DNA of 64,000 bases from Bacillus cereus. Lineage in GTDB: Bacteria > Bacillota > Bacilli > Bacillales > Bacillaceae_G. The position numbers and the translations under genes are program-made. Below are positions 36,948 to 45,609 of this stretch, one piece after another. The stretch covers positions 2,233,001-2,297,000 of the forward strand of contig NZ_CP089518.1 in assembly GCF_025917685.1 (NCBI RefSeq). The letters run 5' to 3'. The notes below the pieces were generated by a model, which was not told the origin of the DNA, made no database searches, and saw only the letters and a list, made by a program, of their open reading frames with translations. Numbering within the stretch: the stretch's first letter is position 1; each line of letters opens with the position of its first letter.

Positions 36948-38867
36948 ATGAAAGAACAGATGATTGAAATTAAATTTCCAGATGGTAGCGTTAAAGAATT
37001 TGTGACAGGTATTACTTTAGAAGAAATTGCTGGATCTATTAGCAGTAGTTTAAAAAAGAAAGCAGTTGCAGGAAAAGTAAATAATCAACTTTTTGATTTA
37101 CGCCGAAACATTGAAGAAAATGTGGAAGTAGAAATCATTACTATAGATTCCAATGAAGGTGTAGAAATTGCAAGACACTCCGCTGCACATATTTTAGCGC
37201 AAGCTGTAAAAAGAATGTATGGTGACATAAACCTGGGTGTAGGGCCTGTTATTGAAAATGGATTTTATTATGATATGGATCTTCCAAGTAGCATAAACGT
37301 AGAAGACTTACCGAAAATCGAAAAAGAAATGAAAAAGATTATAAATGAAAATGTAAAGATAGAACGAGTAGAGGTCTCACGAGAAGAGGCAAAAAAACTG
37401 TTTAAAGAAATGAACGATCACTTGAAATTAGAACTTTTAGAAGCAATCCCTAATGGGGAAAGTGTAACACTATATAAACAAGGTGAATTTGTAGATTTAT
37501 GTAGAGGACCACATTTACCGTCAACTGGCTATTTGAAAGCATTCCAATTAACTCACGTTTCAGGTGCATATTGGCGAGGTGATAGTAATAACCAAGTGCT
37601 TCAGCGTATATATGGTGTTGCGTTCTCTTCTCAAAAAGAACTAGAAGAGTATTTACATTTCGTTGAAGAAGCAGCAAAAAGAAATCATCGAAAATTAGGC
37701 AGTGAACTTGAATTATTTATGTTTTCGGAAGAGGCTCCGGGAATGCCATTTTATTTACCAAAAGGACAAATTATTCGCAATGAATTAGAGGCGTTTTTAA
37801 GAGAAATTCAAAAAGAGTACAATTATCAAGAAGTACGCACTCCGTTTATGATGAACCAAGAATTATGGGAGAAGTCAGGGCACTGGGGACATTATAAAGA
37901 TAATATGTATTTCTCAGAAGTGGATAATAAAAGTTTTGCATTAAAACCGATGAACTGTCCAGGACATATGCTTATGTTTAAAAACAAATTACATTCTTAT
38001 CGCGAATTACCGATTCGTATGTGTGAATTTGGTCAAGTACATCGCCATGAATTTAGTGGCGCGTTAAACGGATTATTAAGAGTACGTACTTTCTGCCAAG
38101 ATGATGCTCATTTATTTGTAACTCCAGAACAAATTGAAGATGAAATCAAATCAGTAATGGCGCAAATTGATTACGTATATAAAACTTTTGGATTCGAATA
38201 TGAAGTAGAACTTTCTACTCGTCCAGAAGATTCAATGGGTGATGATAAGTTATGGGAGCAAGCAGAAGCAGCATTAGAAAATGTGTTACATTCATTAAAT
38301 TATAAATATCGACTAAATGAAGGTGACGGTGCATTTTACGGACCGAAAATTGATTTCCATATTAAAGATGCTTTAAATAGAAGTCACCAGTGCGGAACAA
38401 TCCAGCTCGATTTCCAAATGCCAGAGAAATTCGATTTAAATTATATAGATGAGAAGAATGAAAAGAGAAGACCGGTTGTCATTCACAGGGCAGTTTTAGG
38501 ATCTTTAGATCGCTTCTTAGCGATATTAATTGAGCATTTTGGAGGCGCATTCCCGGCATGGGTAGCACCAGTTCAAGTGAAGGTCATTCCAGTTTCGAAT
38601 GCAGTGCACGTGCAATATGTAGAAGAGGTTGCAGATAAATTGGCACAAGCTGGCGTTCGTGTAGAAAGAGATGTACGAGATGAAAAGTTAGGATATAAAA
38701 TAAGAGAGGCACAAATGCAAAAAGTTCCTTATGTTCTTGTAATAGGGGATAAAGAAATGGAAAACACAGCAGTAAATGTACGGAAATATGGGGAAGAGAA
38801 GTCGGATGTTGTTTTGCTAGATGTATTTGCGGCAAGTATTGAAGAGGAAATAAAGAATAGAAAATAA
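36948..38867 (+). CDS. thrS: Threonyl-tRNA synthetase
   Basis: 639 residues, full length. Domains are TGS (about 1-63), the editing/SAD domain (about 65-240, with HSAAHILAQAV and the later CRGPHLP), the class II catalytic core, and an anticodon-binding domain. The catalytic zinc ligands lie in MNCPGHM, VHRHEFSGAL and a later HRAVLGS, and class II motif 3 is GSLDRFLAILIEH. It is controlled by the tandem T-boxes. The group has a second thrS elsewhere; this copy is likely the ThrZ-type inducible one, which is inference. Confidence 0.95.
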   Translation: MKEQMIEIKFPDGSVKEFVTGITLEEIAGSISSSLKKKAVAGKVNNQLFDLRRNIEENVEVEIITIDSNEGVEIARHSAAHILAQAVKRMYGDINLGVGPVIENGFYYDMDLPSSINVEDLPKIEKEMKKIINENVKIERVEVSREEAKKLFKEMNDHLKLELLEAIPNGESVTLYKQGEFVDLCRGPHLPSTGYLKAFQLTHVSGAYWRGDSNNQVLQRIYGVAFSSQKELEEYLHFVEEAAKRNHRKLGSELELFMFSEEAPGMPFYLPKGQIIRNELEAFLREIQKEYNYQEVRTPFMMNQELWEKSGHWGHYKDNMYFSEVDNKSFALKPMNCPGHMLMFKNKLHSYRELPIRMCEFGQVHRHEFSGALNGLLRVRTFCQDDAHLFVTPEQIEDEIKSVMAQIDYVYKTFGFEYEVELSTRPEDSMGDDKLWEQAEAALENVLHSLNYKYRLNEGDGAFYGPKIDFHIKDALNRSHQCGTIQLDFQMPEKFDLNYIDEKNEKRRPVVIHRAVLGSLDRFLAILIEHFGGAFPAWVAPVQVKVIPVSNAVHVQYVEEVADKLAQAGVRVERDVRDEKLGYKIREAQMQKVPYVLVIGDKEMENTAVNVRKYGEEKSDVVLLDVFAASIEEEIKNRK

Positions 38868-39135
38868 TAATTGATTAGAAAATACGCCATTATAATGAAG
38901 TGAACTCGAATAATGGCACATGAAAAAAACACCTCCTGAATTCGCATACTAAGTATGTCAATTCAACGGAGGTGTTTTTCATTTGAAGGGAAGAGTACAT
39001 TACCCGAATGAAGTAAAGTGGAAAGTGATTGATTTGATATTGAAAGGCTCCCAACATTGTAGACATATCTAAAATGTTGGGGGCCGATTTGTTTTCTAGT
39101 TATTCACTTATTAAAAGTAAAGCTGTTAACTTGCC
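38868..39135. mobile_element. IS3-family remnant (5' end only)
   Basis: Imperfect arms AAAACACCTCCTGAATT and AATTCAACGGAGGTGTTTTT (about 38926-38979) form a long hairpin typical of the leader of B. cereus-group IS3-like elements. It is followed directly by the start of an orfA reading frame (38983-39072). A second hairpin, GGCTCCCAACATT with AATGTTGGGGGCC (39046-39085), ends the segment and could terminate the minus-strand gene. The rest of the element is gone. Confidence 0.6.
38983..39072 (+). pseudogene. Truncated IS3 orfA start
   Basis: A TTG start with CGGAGGTG upstream reads KGRVHYPNEVKWKVIDLILKG then SQHCRHI and TAA. The first 21 residues match the N-terminus of Bacillus IS3-family OrfA helix-turn-helix proteins; the remainder is junk after truncation. 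Confidence 0.6.
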
Positions 39136-39633
39136 TTACAAATTTTCTTCAAAAAGTTTCGGTAAAAATTTGCTGAACTCGCTCATTTCTTCTACATTGT
39201 GTTTATATAAACCACTTAGATTAATAAATGGTGGTAATCCTTTTGGGAAAATGAATGTAGAAGTCATTACTGTACCGTTATCAGATTGTTCGTATTGATG
39301 TATTACTTGTGAAATGACATCGTCATCATCATCTAAACATGAACCCATTAAAACATGGCTGTAATGGATATTGATAGGGCAATCTTTAGGATCTTCCCAT
39401 CTAATTCTTAGCGGGAATTCCAGTCCATCCCCCGCAGATTCGATTGAAGCTGATATGGCTCCTACGTGTCCATGTACTTTAGGGTCAACTAACCACTTAA
39501 AATCAACATGTTCTTCTGGGTGCCATAGTTTATATCGTTCAGGGTTATCAATATTATCCCACCACCAGTCAATCATTTCTGGTGTTACGTCATTCAATTT
39601 ATGTTCAACTACTAGTGATACTTGGTTTTTCAT
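39136..39633 (-). CDS. DAPG-hydrolase-like (PhlG-type) protein
   Basis: 165 residues. The pattern MIDWWWDNIDNPERYKLWHPEEHVDFKW, followed by an acidic metal-site-like region and YSHVL, resembles the PhlG/2,4-diacetylphloroglucinol hydrolase domain. PhlG cleaves a carbon-carbon bond in a phenolic antibiotic using zinc; full PhlG is about 290 residues, so this is a short relative. It is divergent from a broken tetR, and their shared space holds a large palindrome that includes this gene's ribosome site. Substrate unknown. Confidence 0.6.
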   Translation of the reverse strand: MKNQVSLVVEHKLNDVTPEMIDWWWDNIDNPERYKLWHPEEHVDFKWLVDPKVHGHVGAISASIESAGDGLEFPLRIRWEDPKDCPINIHYSHVLMGSCLDDDDDVISQVIHQYEQSDNGTVMTSTFIFPKGLPPFINLSGLYKHNVEEMSEFSKFLPKLFEENL

Positions 39634-39637
39634 TTCT

Positions 39638-39688
39638 ATACCTCCTATTTTTTAACCAACATGGTGTTGGTTAAAAAATAGGAGGTAT
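39638..39688. promoter_or_regulatory. 24-bp perfect inverted repeat, probable TetR operator
   Basis: Arms 39638-39661 and 39665-39688 are exact reverse complements around TGG. The core ACCAACA-TGG-TGTTGGT looks like an operator, and the outer arms contain AGGAGG-type ribosome sites on both strands. On the plus strand that site serves a 7-codon ORF (39695-39718). It lies between the DAPG-hydrolase-like gene and a tetR pseudogene. Confidence 0.6.
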
Positions 39689-39815
39689 TATAGTATGGGT
39701 ATCTTATGTGTTCAATAAACAGAAATAGCTGATCTGTTGTATTCTGAACATTATATAAAAATATGTCTAAAAAAATTAAAGAGGTAAAAAGTGGAATGTG
39801 TATATGCTGATTTAC

Positions 39816-40292
39816 GCGTAGCTCGTACTAAAGAGGCGATACGTGATGCAATGCACTAACTGAATTAATAAATAACAAAGGGTTTGATTCCATTACGGTT
39901 AAGGATATTACAGCTAGGGCTAATATTAATCGAGGGACATTTTACTTACATGGGGAAAATATGATAAAGAAAAAGCTATTGAATTAATAGTAAGCATAGT
40001 CATGGATTTAGCAATACATTGGAATAGTGAAATTGAGCAACGAAAATGGAAGTACTCTATTTTAATGTCTATGAGAGAAAAAAATAATGATTATGATACT
40101 TTATTAGAGAATGTAGCTAACCTGTATAGTGATTTTAATTATCCAGAGGATATGAAAGGGTTTATTTATTATTTAGAACCGGATGAAGGCTATGATTCAA
40201 GTAAGTATACCAAAAATGAAAATATTAGACGACTGATAGATAAACTAGATTCATTCTTACAAAGTGAACAGAAAGCTTTACAGGAGGTTTAA
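39816..40292 (+). pseudogene. TetR-family regulator, frameshifted
   Basis: The N-terminus reads DLRVARTKEAIRDAM, then slips frame near 39855 into LTELINNKGFDSITVKDITARANINRGTFYLH, a clear TetR helix-turn-helix. It slips again near 39953 into GKYDKEKAIELI and continues to a stop at 40292. Two frameshifts break the gene. The start is upstream of 39816 and uncertain. Only the ligand-domain part (40002-40292) is a long open frame. Confidence 0.75.
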
Positions 40293-40348
40293 ATCGTAAG
40301 AATAAACCTTTAGAGGATATTTTATAGTAAATCGAGATTCCTTTACAA

Positions 40349-40377
40349 AGTCGTAGGTTATACTCCTACGGCTTTTA
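40349..40377 (+). terminator. Terminator after the tetR remnant
   Basis: GTCGTAGG pairs with CCTACGGC (one wobble) and runs into TTTTA. Confidence 0.65.
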
Positions 40378-40509
40378 TTATGCATTATTTAAGTGAAAGC
40401 TACTTTTTTTGAAGAGAATGAAAGATCCAATGCTAGTTCGGGTGGTTTTCGATTTGAATCAATATGCTACTTTCCAAATCGATTTACATGTACTGTAATG
40501 TAGGGACTT

Positions 40510-40690
40510 AAATAACAAATCAATTATTTATTAAATCTTAACATTACGTTATACCTCTTATAACGGAAAATAACAAATAACGACACGTTTTTTTTTAGAA
40601 ATGTTGTTATTTGTTGCTTATTTGTCTTCTATTTGTTGTTATTTGTTATTTATCCGTCTTGTATTTATTGTTTATTTGTTGTTTTTATCT
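40510..40690. repeat. AACAAATAA / TTATTTGTTG repeat field
   Basis: Several copies of TTATTTGTTG or close variants lie between 40608 and 40685, with inverted copies AACAAATAA upstream (about 40566-40582). AACAAATAACGACA and TGTTGTTATTTGTT form a long imperfect inverted repeat around a poly-T. The field ends about 10 bases before the PlcR box. Confidence 0.6.
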
Positions 40691-40699
40691 ATGGAGAAA

Positions 40700-40715
40700 T
40701 ATGTAATGATGCATA
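40700..40715. promoter_or_regulatory. PlcR box upstream of hbl
   Basis: TATGTAATGATGCATA fits the PlcR consensus TATG-N-A-N4-T-N-CATA at every fixed position. PlcR is the quorum-responsive virulence activator of the B. cereus group and controls hbl. It lies 860 bases before the hblC start. Confidence 0.85.
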
Positions 40716-41255
40716 TCTAAATAAAGGGGATCGATATGCAGAGTGTGATTAAATTATATTAAACAAAATTCAAATTATATGAGTTATTTTATATATATTA
40801 AAAACGACTCCCTTTAACTAAGTATATCAAGTTGTAACTGCTATAATTACTTAAATAAAATTAAAAAATCATTTTATAAGTATAACATTTTCATTCGTAT
40901 TAATACTTAATAGTTAAATTATTGAATGTAATCGACAAAATTCTACTATTTACGTATTAAAAATTTAATGTTTTAATAAAGGTGTAAATGGTATGACCAC
41001 TCAAGGGGGGAGAAGATTGCACTAATAAATGTGCAGTAAAGTTGCAAGTAATATTATGTTGAAATTAATTGTCTTAATATTATGTCACTTTTTAAAGGGG
41101 CTAGAATCTTGAAAGTATAACATTTGAAAAAAGTGTTTTAAGTTTCTACATAGCAAAAATGATTTTATTCCGTAATAAAAGTATAAGCAATGTACAGTAT
41201 AAATTCATCTTTTGTAATCTTGTAGGGCCCTGTTGACAAAACTAGGAGAGATATT

Positions 41256-41434
41256 ATGAAATTATTATCAAAAAGGTCATGGCAGGGTTAGCAGTAGCAG
41301 CAACTCAAGAGAAAAATGAATATTATACTTATCATTGGGCAGTTAATTCAAATATAGGTGATGAAATTTTACTATTTACTTCCGAAAAATTTAATATTCG
41401 AATTAAAAGAAAACAATATCCTTACTTTCTATGA
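41256..41434 (+). pseudogene. Frameshifted small exported-protein remnant in the hbl leader
   Basis: After CTAGGAGAG, an ATG opens KLLSKR and then runs out of frame. A one-base shift restores MAGLAVAATQEKNEYYTYH, WAVNSNIGDEILLF and an end at QYPYFL. The hydrophobic start suggests an exported peptide. I do not recognise the family. Confidence 0.45.
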
Positions 41435-41574
41435 GAAGTAAATAATAACGAGGTTTAAAACTCTATTCGAAAGATTTCTCCTTCCTAGAGCATGTGACAA
41501 AAAGAGCCTAGCGCTAGGTCGTTCAAGATGTATGTGTAAGATTGTAAATAGACAATAGTAAAGGGGCGTACGGA

Positions 41575-42894
41575 ATGAAAAAGAAAATAATTTCAGGATT
41601 TTTTATAACATCAATTGTAACTGGGGCGACTATTCCTATCAATACTCTCGCAACACCAATCGTTCATGCAGAAACTCAACAGGAAAGCATGGATATTTCC
41701 TCATCATTACGAAAATTAGGTGCACAATCTAAATTAATCCAAACATATATTGATCAAGGTTTAATGAGCCCTAATGTACAGCTAGCAGAAGTCCCAGCTT
41801 TAAATACAAATCAATCTCTAATCAAGCAAGATATGAAGGAATGGTCATCAGAACTTTATCCACATTTAATTCTAGTAAATTCAAAAAGTAAAGGGTTTGT
41901 AACTAAATTTAATAACTATTACCCAGCATTAAAAGAGTTTGTAGACAATAAAGAAGATAAAGAAGGGTTTTTGGATAGACTTGAGGTTCTTCAAGATATG
42001 ACTATGACGAATCAAGAAAACGTACAAAGACAGATTAATGAATTAACAGATCTTAAATTACAGCTGGATAAAAAACTTCAAGATCTCGATATGGATGTAG
42101 CAAAAGCACAGGGTGTACTAAGTTCAGACGGAACAGGGAAAATAGATCAGCTAAAAAATGAATTACAAAATACCCAAAAATCAATTCAAAATGATTTACA
42201 ACAAATAGCATTATTACCAGGAGCTTTAAATGAACAAGGGTTTGTTATATTCAAAGAAGTCTATAACCTTTCAAAAGATATCATTGAACCTGCTGCTCAA
42301 ACTGCAGTAGCAGCGTATAACAAAGGCAAAGAAATTAACAACTCTATTATAGAAGCAGAGAAAAAAGCAGAGCAAGAAGCGAAAGAAAAGGGTAAATCTG
42401 CTCTAGAGATTGAAGCTGCCAAAAAAGAAGCCCGTGAAGCAATTGAGAAAAGCAAACAAGCTGAAATAGCTGCAGCTGCAGTTGCAAAAACAAAAGAGTA
42501 TGACCTTACGAAAGCTATTGACCCTGAAAAAATTAAGAAAACATATAGTGCTTTCGCTGAAGTAAATAAATTAACAGCAGAACAGCGAACACATTTAGCA
42601 GATTTAGAGACACAAAACCAAAAATTTTATGATTTAACTAAGAACCTAAAAATAGCAGATTTACAAAAATCAATGCTTCTTATTATGCAAAATGATTTAC
42701 ATACCTTTGCATATCAAGTAGATGTAGAACTTGACCTACTAAAACGTTATAAGGAAGATTTGGGTCTAATAAAAAATAGCATTACAAAATTATCTACTAA
42801 TGTTGATACAACTAACCAGCAGTCTCAAAAAGATACATTAAGACAATTAAAAAATGTAATAAGTTACCTTGAAGAACAGGTCTATAAATTTTAA
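41575..42894 (+). CDS. hblC: Haemolysin BL lytic component L2
   Basis: 439 residues. Residues 1-31 form a signal peptide ending VHA. The rest is a long helical ClyA-like toxin fold, with a central less-charged part (about residues 215-300) that includes an alanine/glutamate/lysine-rich helix. L2 joins L1 and B to form a pore in host membranes, giving diarrhoeal and haemolytic activity. The ATG has AAAGGGGCG upstream. It heads the hbl operon downstream of the PlcR box. Length and order (C, D, A, B) agree with known hbl operons. Confidence 0.93.
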   Translation: MKKKIISGFFITSIVTGATIPINTLATPIVHAETQQESMDISSSLRKLGAQSKLIQTYIDQGLMSPNVQLAEVPALNTNQSLIKQDMKEWSSELYPHLILVNSKSKGFVTKFNNYYPALKEFVDNKEDKEGFLDRLEVLQDMTMTNQENVQRQINELTDLKLQLDKKLQDLDMDVAKAQGVLSSDGTGKIDQLKNELQNTQKSIQNDLQQIALLPGALNEQGFVIFKEVYNLSKDIIEPAAQTAVAAYNKGKEINNSIIEAEKKAEQEAKEKGKSALEIEAAKKEAREAIEKSKQAEIAAAAVAKTKEYDLTKAIDPEKIKKTYSAFAEVNKLTAEQRTHLADLETQNQKFYDLTKNLKIADLQKSMLLIMQNDLHTFAYQVDVELDLLKRYKEDLGLIKNSITKLSTNVDTTNQQSQKDTLRQLKNVISYLEEQVYKF

Positions 42895-42961
42895 TATTAT
42901 GTTTTTTGAAAATATAAAAAGATTATAAGAATCTAGCGAAAGAATGAGAAGGAGAATAGTT

Positions 42962-44182
42962 ATGAAAAAATTTCCATTTAAAGTGTTAACTTTAGCTACT
43001 CTGGCAACGGTTATAACTGCTACTACCGGTAACACTATTCATGCATTTGCACAAGAAAAGACCGCTCAAGAACAAAAAGTAGAGAATTATACATTAGGGC
43101 CTGAGGGACTGAAGAAAGCATTGGCTGAAACAGGATCTCATATTCTTGTAATGGATTTATACGCAAAAACAATGATTAAACAACCGAATGTAAATCTATC
43201 CAATATTGATTTAGGTTCAGAAGGAGGAGAATTAATCAAAAACATTCACCTTAATCAGGAACTGTCGCGAATCAATGCTAATTATTGGTTAGATACAGCG
43301 AAACCAAAGATTCAAAAAACAGCACGTAATATTGTAAATTACGATGAACAATTTCAAAATTATTACGACACATTAGTAGATACTGTACAAAAGAAAGATA
43401 AGGCAGGCTTAAAAGAGGGTATAAATGATTTAATAACTACAATTAATACAAATTCAAAAGAGGTTACAGAAGTAATTAAGATGTTACAGGACTTCAAAGT
43501 AAAACTATATACAAATTCTACAGATTTTAAAAATAATGTAGGCGGCCCAGATGGAAAAGGTGGATTAACGGCACTATTAGCGGGTCAACAAGCGCTAATT
43601 CCACAACTTCAAGCTGAAATTGAGAAGCTACATTCTACTCAGAAAGAACATTTTGACAATGTATTAGCATGGTCAATTGGCGGTGGATTAGGAGCGGTCA
43701 TTTTAGTTATTGGCGCTATTGCAGGAGCGGTAGTGATTGTTGTGACTGGCGGTACAGCAACACCGGCTGTTGTTGGTGGCCTTACAGCTCTTGGTGCAGC
43801 TGGAATTGGTTTAGGAACAGCAGCTGGTGTCACGGCATCTAAGCATATGGACTCCTATAACGAAATTTCTAACAAAATCGGACAATTAAGTACAAAAGCT
43901 GATCTCGCTAGCCAAGCTGTTATTTCGCTTACTAACGCGAAAGACACTTTGGCATATCTGTATCAGACAGTGGATCAAGCGATACTGTCTCTAACGAATA
44001 TTCAACAACAATGGAATAAAATGGGGGCTGATTATACAGATTTGTATGATAATATCGACCAAATGCAAGAGCATAAACTCTCGTTGATACCTGATGATTT
44101 AAAGGCTGCTAAACAAAGTTGGAATGATATTCATAAAGATGCAGAATTCATTTCGAAAGATATTGCTTTTAAACAAGAATAG
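42962..44182 (+). CDS. hblD: Haemolysin BL lytic component L1
   Basis: 406 residues from the ATG at 42962, which has GAGAAGGAG upstream; a frame starting 18 bases earlier overlaps that site. The signal peptide ends near HAFAQE. A long glycine/alanine-rich hydrophobic hairpin (WSIGGGLGAVILVIGAIAG through TALGAAGIGLG) lies at about residues 230-295 and is the membrane-inserting element. The gene's last 20-25 bases and the following spacer reappear upstream of hblB. Confidence 0.93.
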   Translation: MKKFPFKVLTLATLATVITATTGNTIHAFAQEKTAQEQKVENYTLGPEGLKKALAETGSHILVMDLYAKTMIKQPNVNLSNIDLGSEGGELIKNIHLNQELSRINANYWLDTAKPKIQKTARNIVNYDEQFQNYYDTLVDTVQKKDKAGLKEGINDLITTINTNSKEVTEVIKMLQDFKVKLYTNSTDFKNNVGGPDGKGGLTALLAGQQALIPQLQAEIEKLHSTQKEHFDNVLAWSIGGGLGAVILVIGAIAGAVVIVVTGGTATPAVVGGLTALGAAGIGLGTAAGVTASKHMDSYNEISNKIGQLSTKADLASQAVISLTNAKDTLAYLYQTVDQAILSLTNIQQQWNKMGADYTDLYDNIDQMQEHKLSLIPDDLKAAKQSWNDIHKDAEFISKDIAFKQE

Positions 44183-44219
44183 AATCTAAAAATCATAGCC
44201 TATATTGGAGGAATATAAA

Positions 44220-45347
44220 ATGATTAAAAAAATCCCGTACAAACTAATCGTTGCATCAGCTCTTTTAACTATGACAACAACTTCTATAGTCTCACCAGTA
44301 GCAGCTTTTGCAAGTGAAATTGAACAAACTAACAATGCAGATACGGCTCTTTCAGCAAATGAAGCGAAGATGAAAGAAACTTTGCAAAAGGCTGGGTTAT
44401 TTGCAAAATCTATGAATGCTTATTCTTATATGTTAATTAAAAATCCAGATGTGAACTTTGAAGGGATTACTATTAATGGATATGTAGATTTACCTGGTAG
44501 AATTGTACAAGATCAAAAGAATGCAAGGGCACATGCTGTTACATGGGATACGAAGGTGAAAAAACAGCTTTTAGATACATTGACGGGTATTATTGAATAC
44601 GATACAACATTTGACAATTATTATGACACAATGGTAGATGCGATTAATACAGGAGATGGAGATACTTTAAAAGAAGGGATTACAGATTTACGAGGTGAAA
44701 TTCAACAAAATCAAAAGTATGCACAACAATTAATAGAAGAATTAACTAAATTAAGAGACTCTATTGGACAAGATGTTAGAGCATTTGGAAGCAATAAAGA
44801 TCTCTTACAGTCGATTTTAAAAAACCAAGGTGTAGATGTTGAGGCTGATCAAAAGCGTCTAGATGAAGTTTTAGGATCAGTAAACTATTATAAACAATTA
44901 GAATCTGATGGGTTTGATGTAATGAAGGGTGCCATTTTGGGCCTACCGTTAATTGGCGGTATTATAGTGGGTATAGCAAGAGATAATTTAGGCAAGTTAG
45001 AGCCTTTATTAGCACAATTACGTCAGACTGTAGATTATAAAGTAACATTAAATCGTGTAGTTGGAGTTGCTTACAATAATATTAGTGAAATGCATAAGGC
45101 GCTTGATGATGCTATTAATTCTCTTACTTATATGTCCACGCAGTGGCATGATTTAGATTCTCAATATTCGGGAGTACTTGGACATATTGAAACTGCATCT
45201 CAAAAAGTGGATCAAAATAAATTTAAATTCTTAAAACCTAACTTGAATGCAGCGAAAGACAGTTGGAAAACATTACACACAGATGCGGTCACTTTAAAAG
45301 AAGGAATCAAAGAATTAAAAGTGGAGCCTGTTACTCCGCAAAAATAA
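44220..45347 (+). CDS. hblA: Haemolysin BL binding component B
   Basis: 375 residues from the ATG at 44220, the standard HblA length, with TTGGAGGAA upstream; an in-frame TTG 15 bases earlier falls on that site. The signal peptide ends AAFASE. The helical ClyA-like body includes a shorter hydrophobic segment (GAILGLPLIGGIIVGIA). B binds first to target cells and recruits L1 and L2. It is closely similar to HblB over its whole length. Confidence 0.94.
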   Translation: MIKKIPYKLIVASALLTMTTTSIVSPVAAFASEIEQTNNADTALSANEAKMKETLQKAGLFAKSMNAYSYMLIKNPDVNFEGITINGYVDLPGRIVQDQKNARAHAVTWDTKVKKQLLDTLTGIIEYDTTFDNYYDTMVDAINTGDGDTLKEGITDLRGEIQQNQKYAQQLIEELTKLRDSIGQDVRAFGSNKDLLQSILKNQGVDVEADQKRLDEVLGSVNYYKQLESDGFDVMKGAILGLPLIGGIIVGIARDNLGKLEPLLAQLRQTVDYKVTLNRVVGVAYNNISEMHKALDDAINSLTYMSTQWHDLDSQYSGVLGHIETASQKVDQNKFKFLKPNLNAAKDSWKTLHTDAVTLKEGIKELKVEPVTPQK

Positions 45348-45609
45348 GGAAATATTAATTCTGTTGCAAAGTCACCTAAAACATAGAGAATCTATGATTA
45401 CGTTGTTAAATAGTAATGCGACAATTAATAAATCCTTATACACCAGAAAGGCGGAGTCTCATTAATGACTTCGCCTTTTGTCTTTATAAAATTTGTACCC
45501 AGATACCAAGATAACCGTACTGTATTACAGATTTTCAAAAAATTTGAAAGACGTCGCTTTTAAAGAAGAATAGAATTAAAAATCAAAACCTATATAGGAG
45601 AAGTATAAA
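45348..45609. other. hblA-hblB spacer with terminator and duplication scar
   Basis: After hblA come TTCTGTTGCAAAGT (45359-45372), resembling an IS6-family end, a terminator at 45447-45479, and from about 45542 a copy of the hblD 3' end plus the hblD-hblA spacer. In frame, the copy reads ISKNLKDVAFKEE-stop, against FISKDIAFKQE-stop in hblD. Confidence 0.65.
45447..45479 (+). terminator. Terminator between hblA and hblB
   Basis: AAAGGCGGAGTC pairs with GACTTCGCCTTT (one mismatch) around TCATTAAT, followed by TTGTCTTT. It should reduce readthrough into hblB. Confidence 0.72.

Larger units (their letters stand above)
40378..41255. other. Gene-free region with repeats and the hbl promoter
   Basis: No supported gene. 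It contains the repeat field at 40510-40690, a PlcR box at 40700-40715, and then about 540 bases of very AT-rich leader with scattered stops in all frames. The hbl transcript probably starts shortly after the PlcR box. Confidence 0.55.

Noticed and set aside
40571..40690. CRISPR-like appearance of the TTATTTGTTG repeats
   Set aside because: Units are short, unevenly spaced and lack unique spacers of constant length; no cas genes are present.
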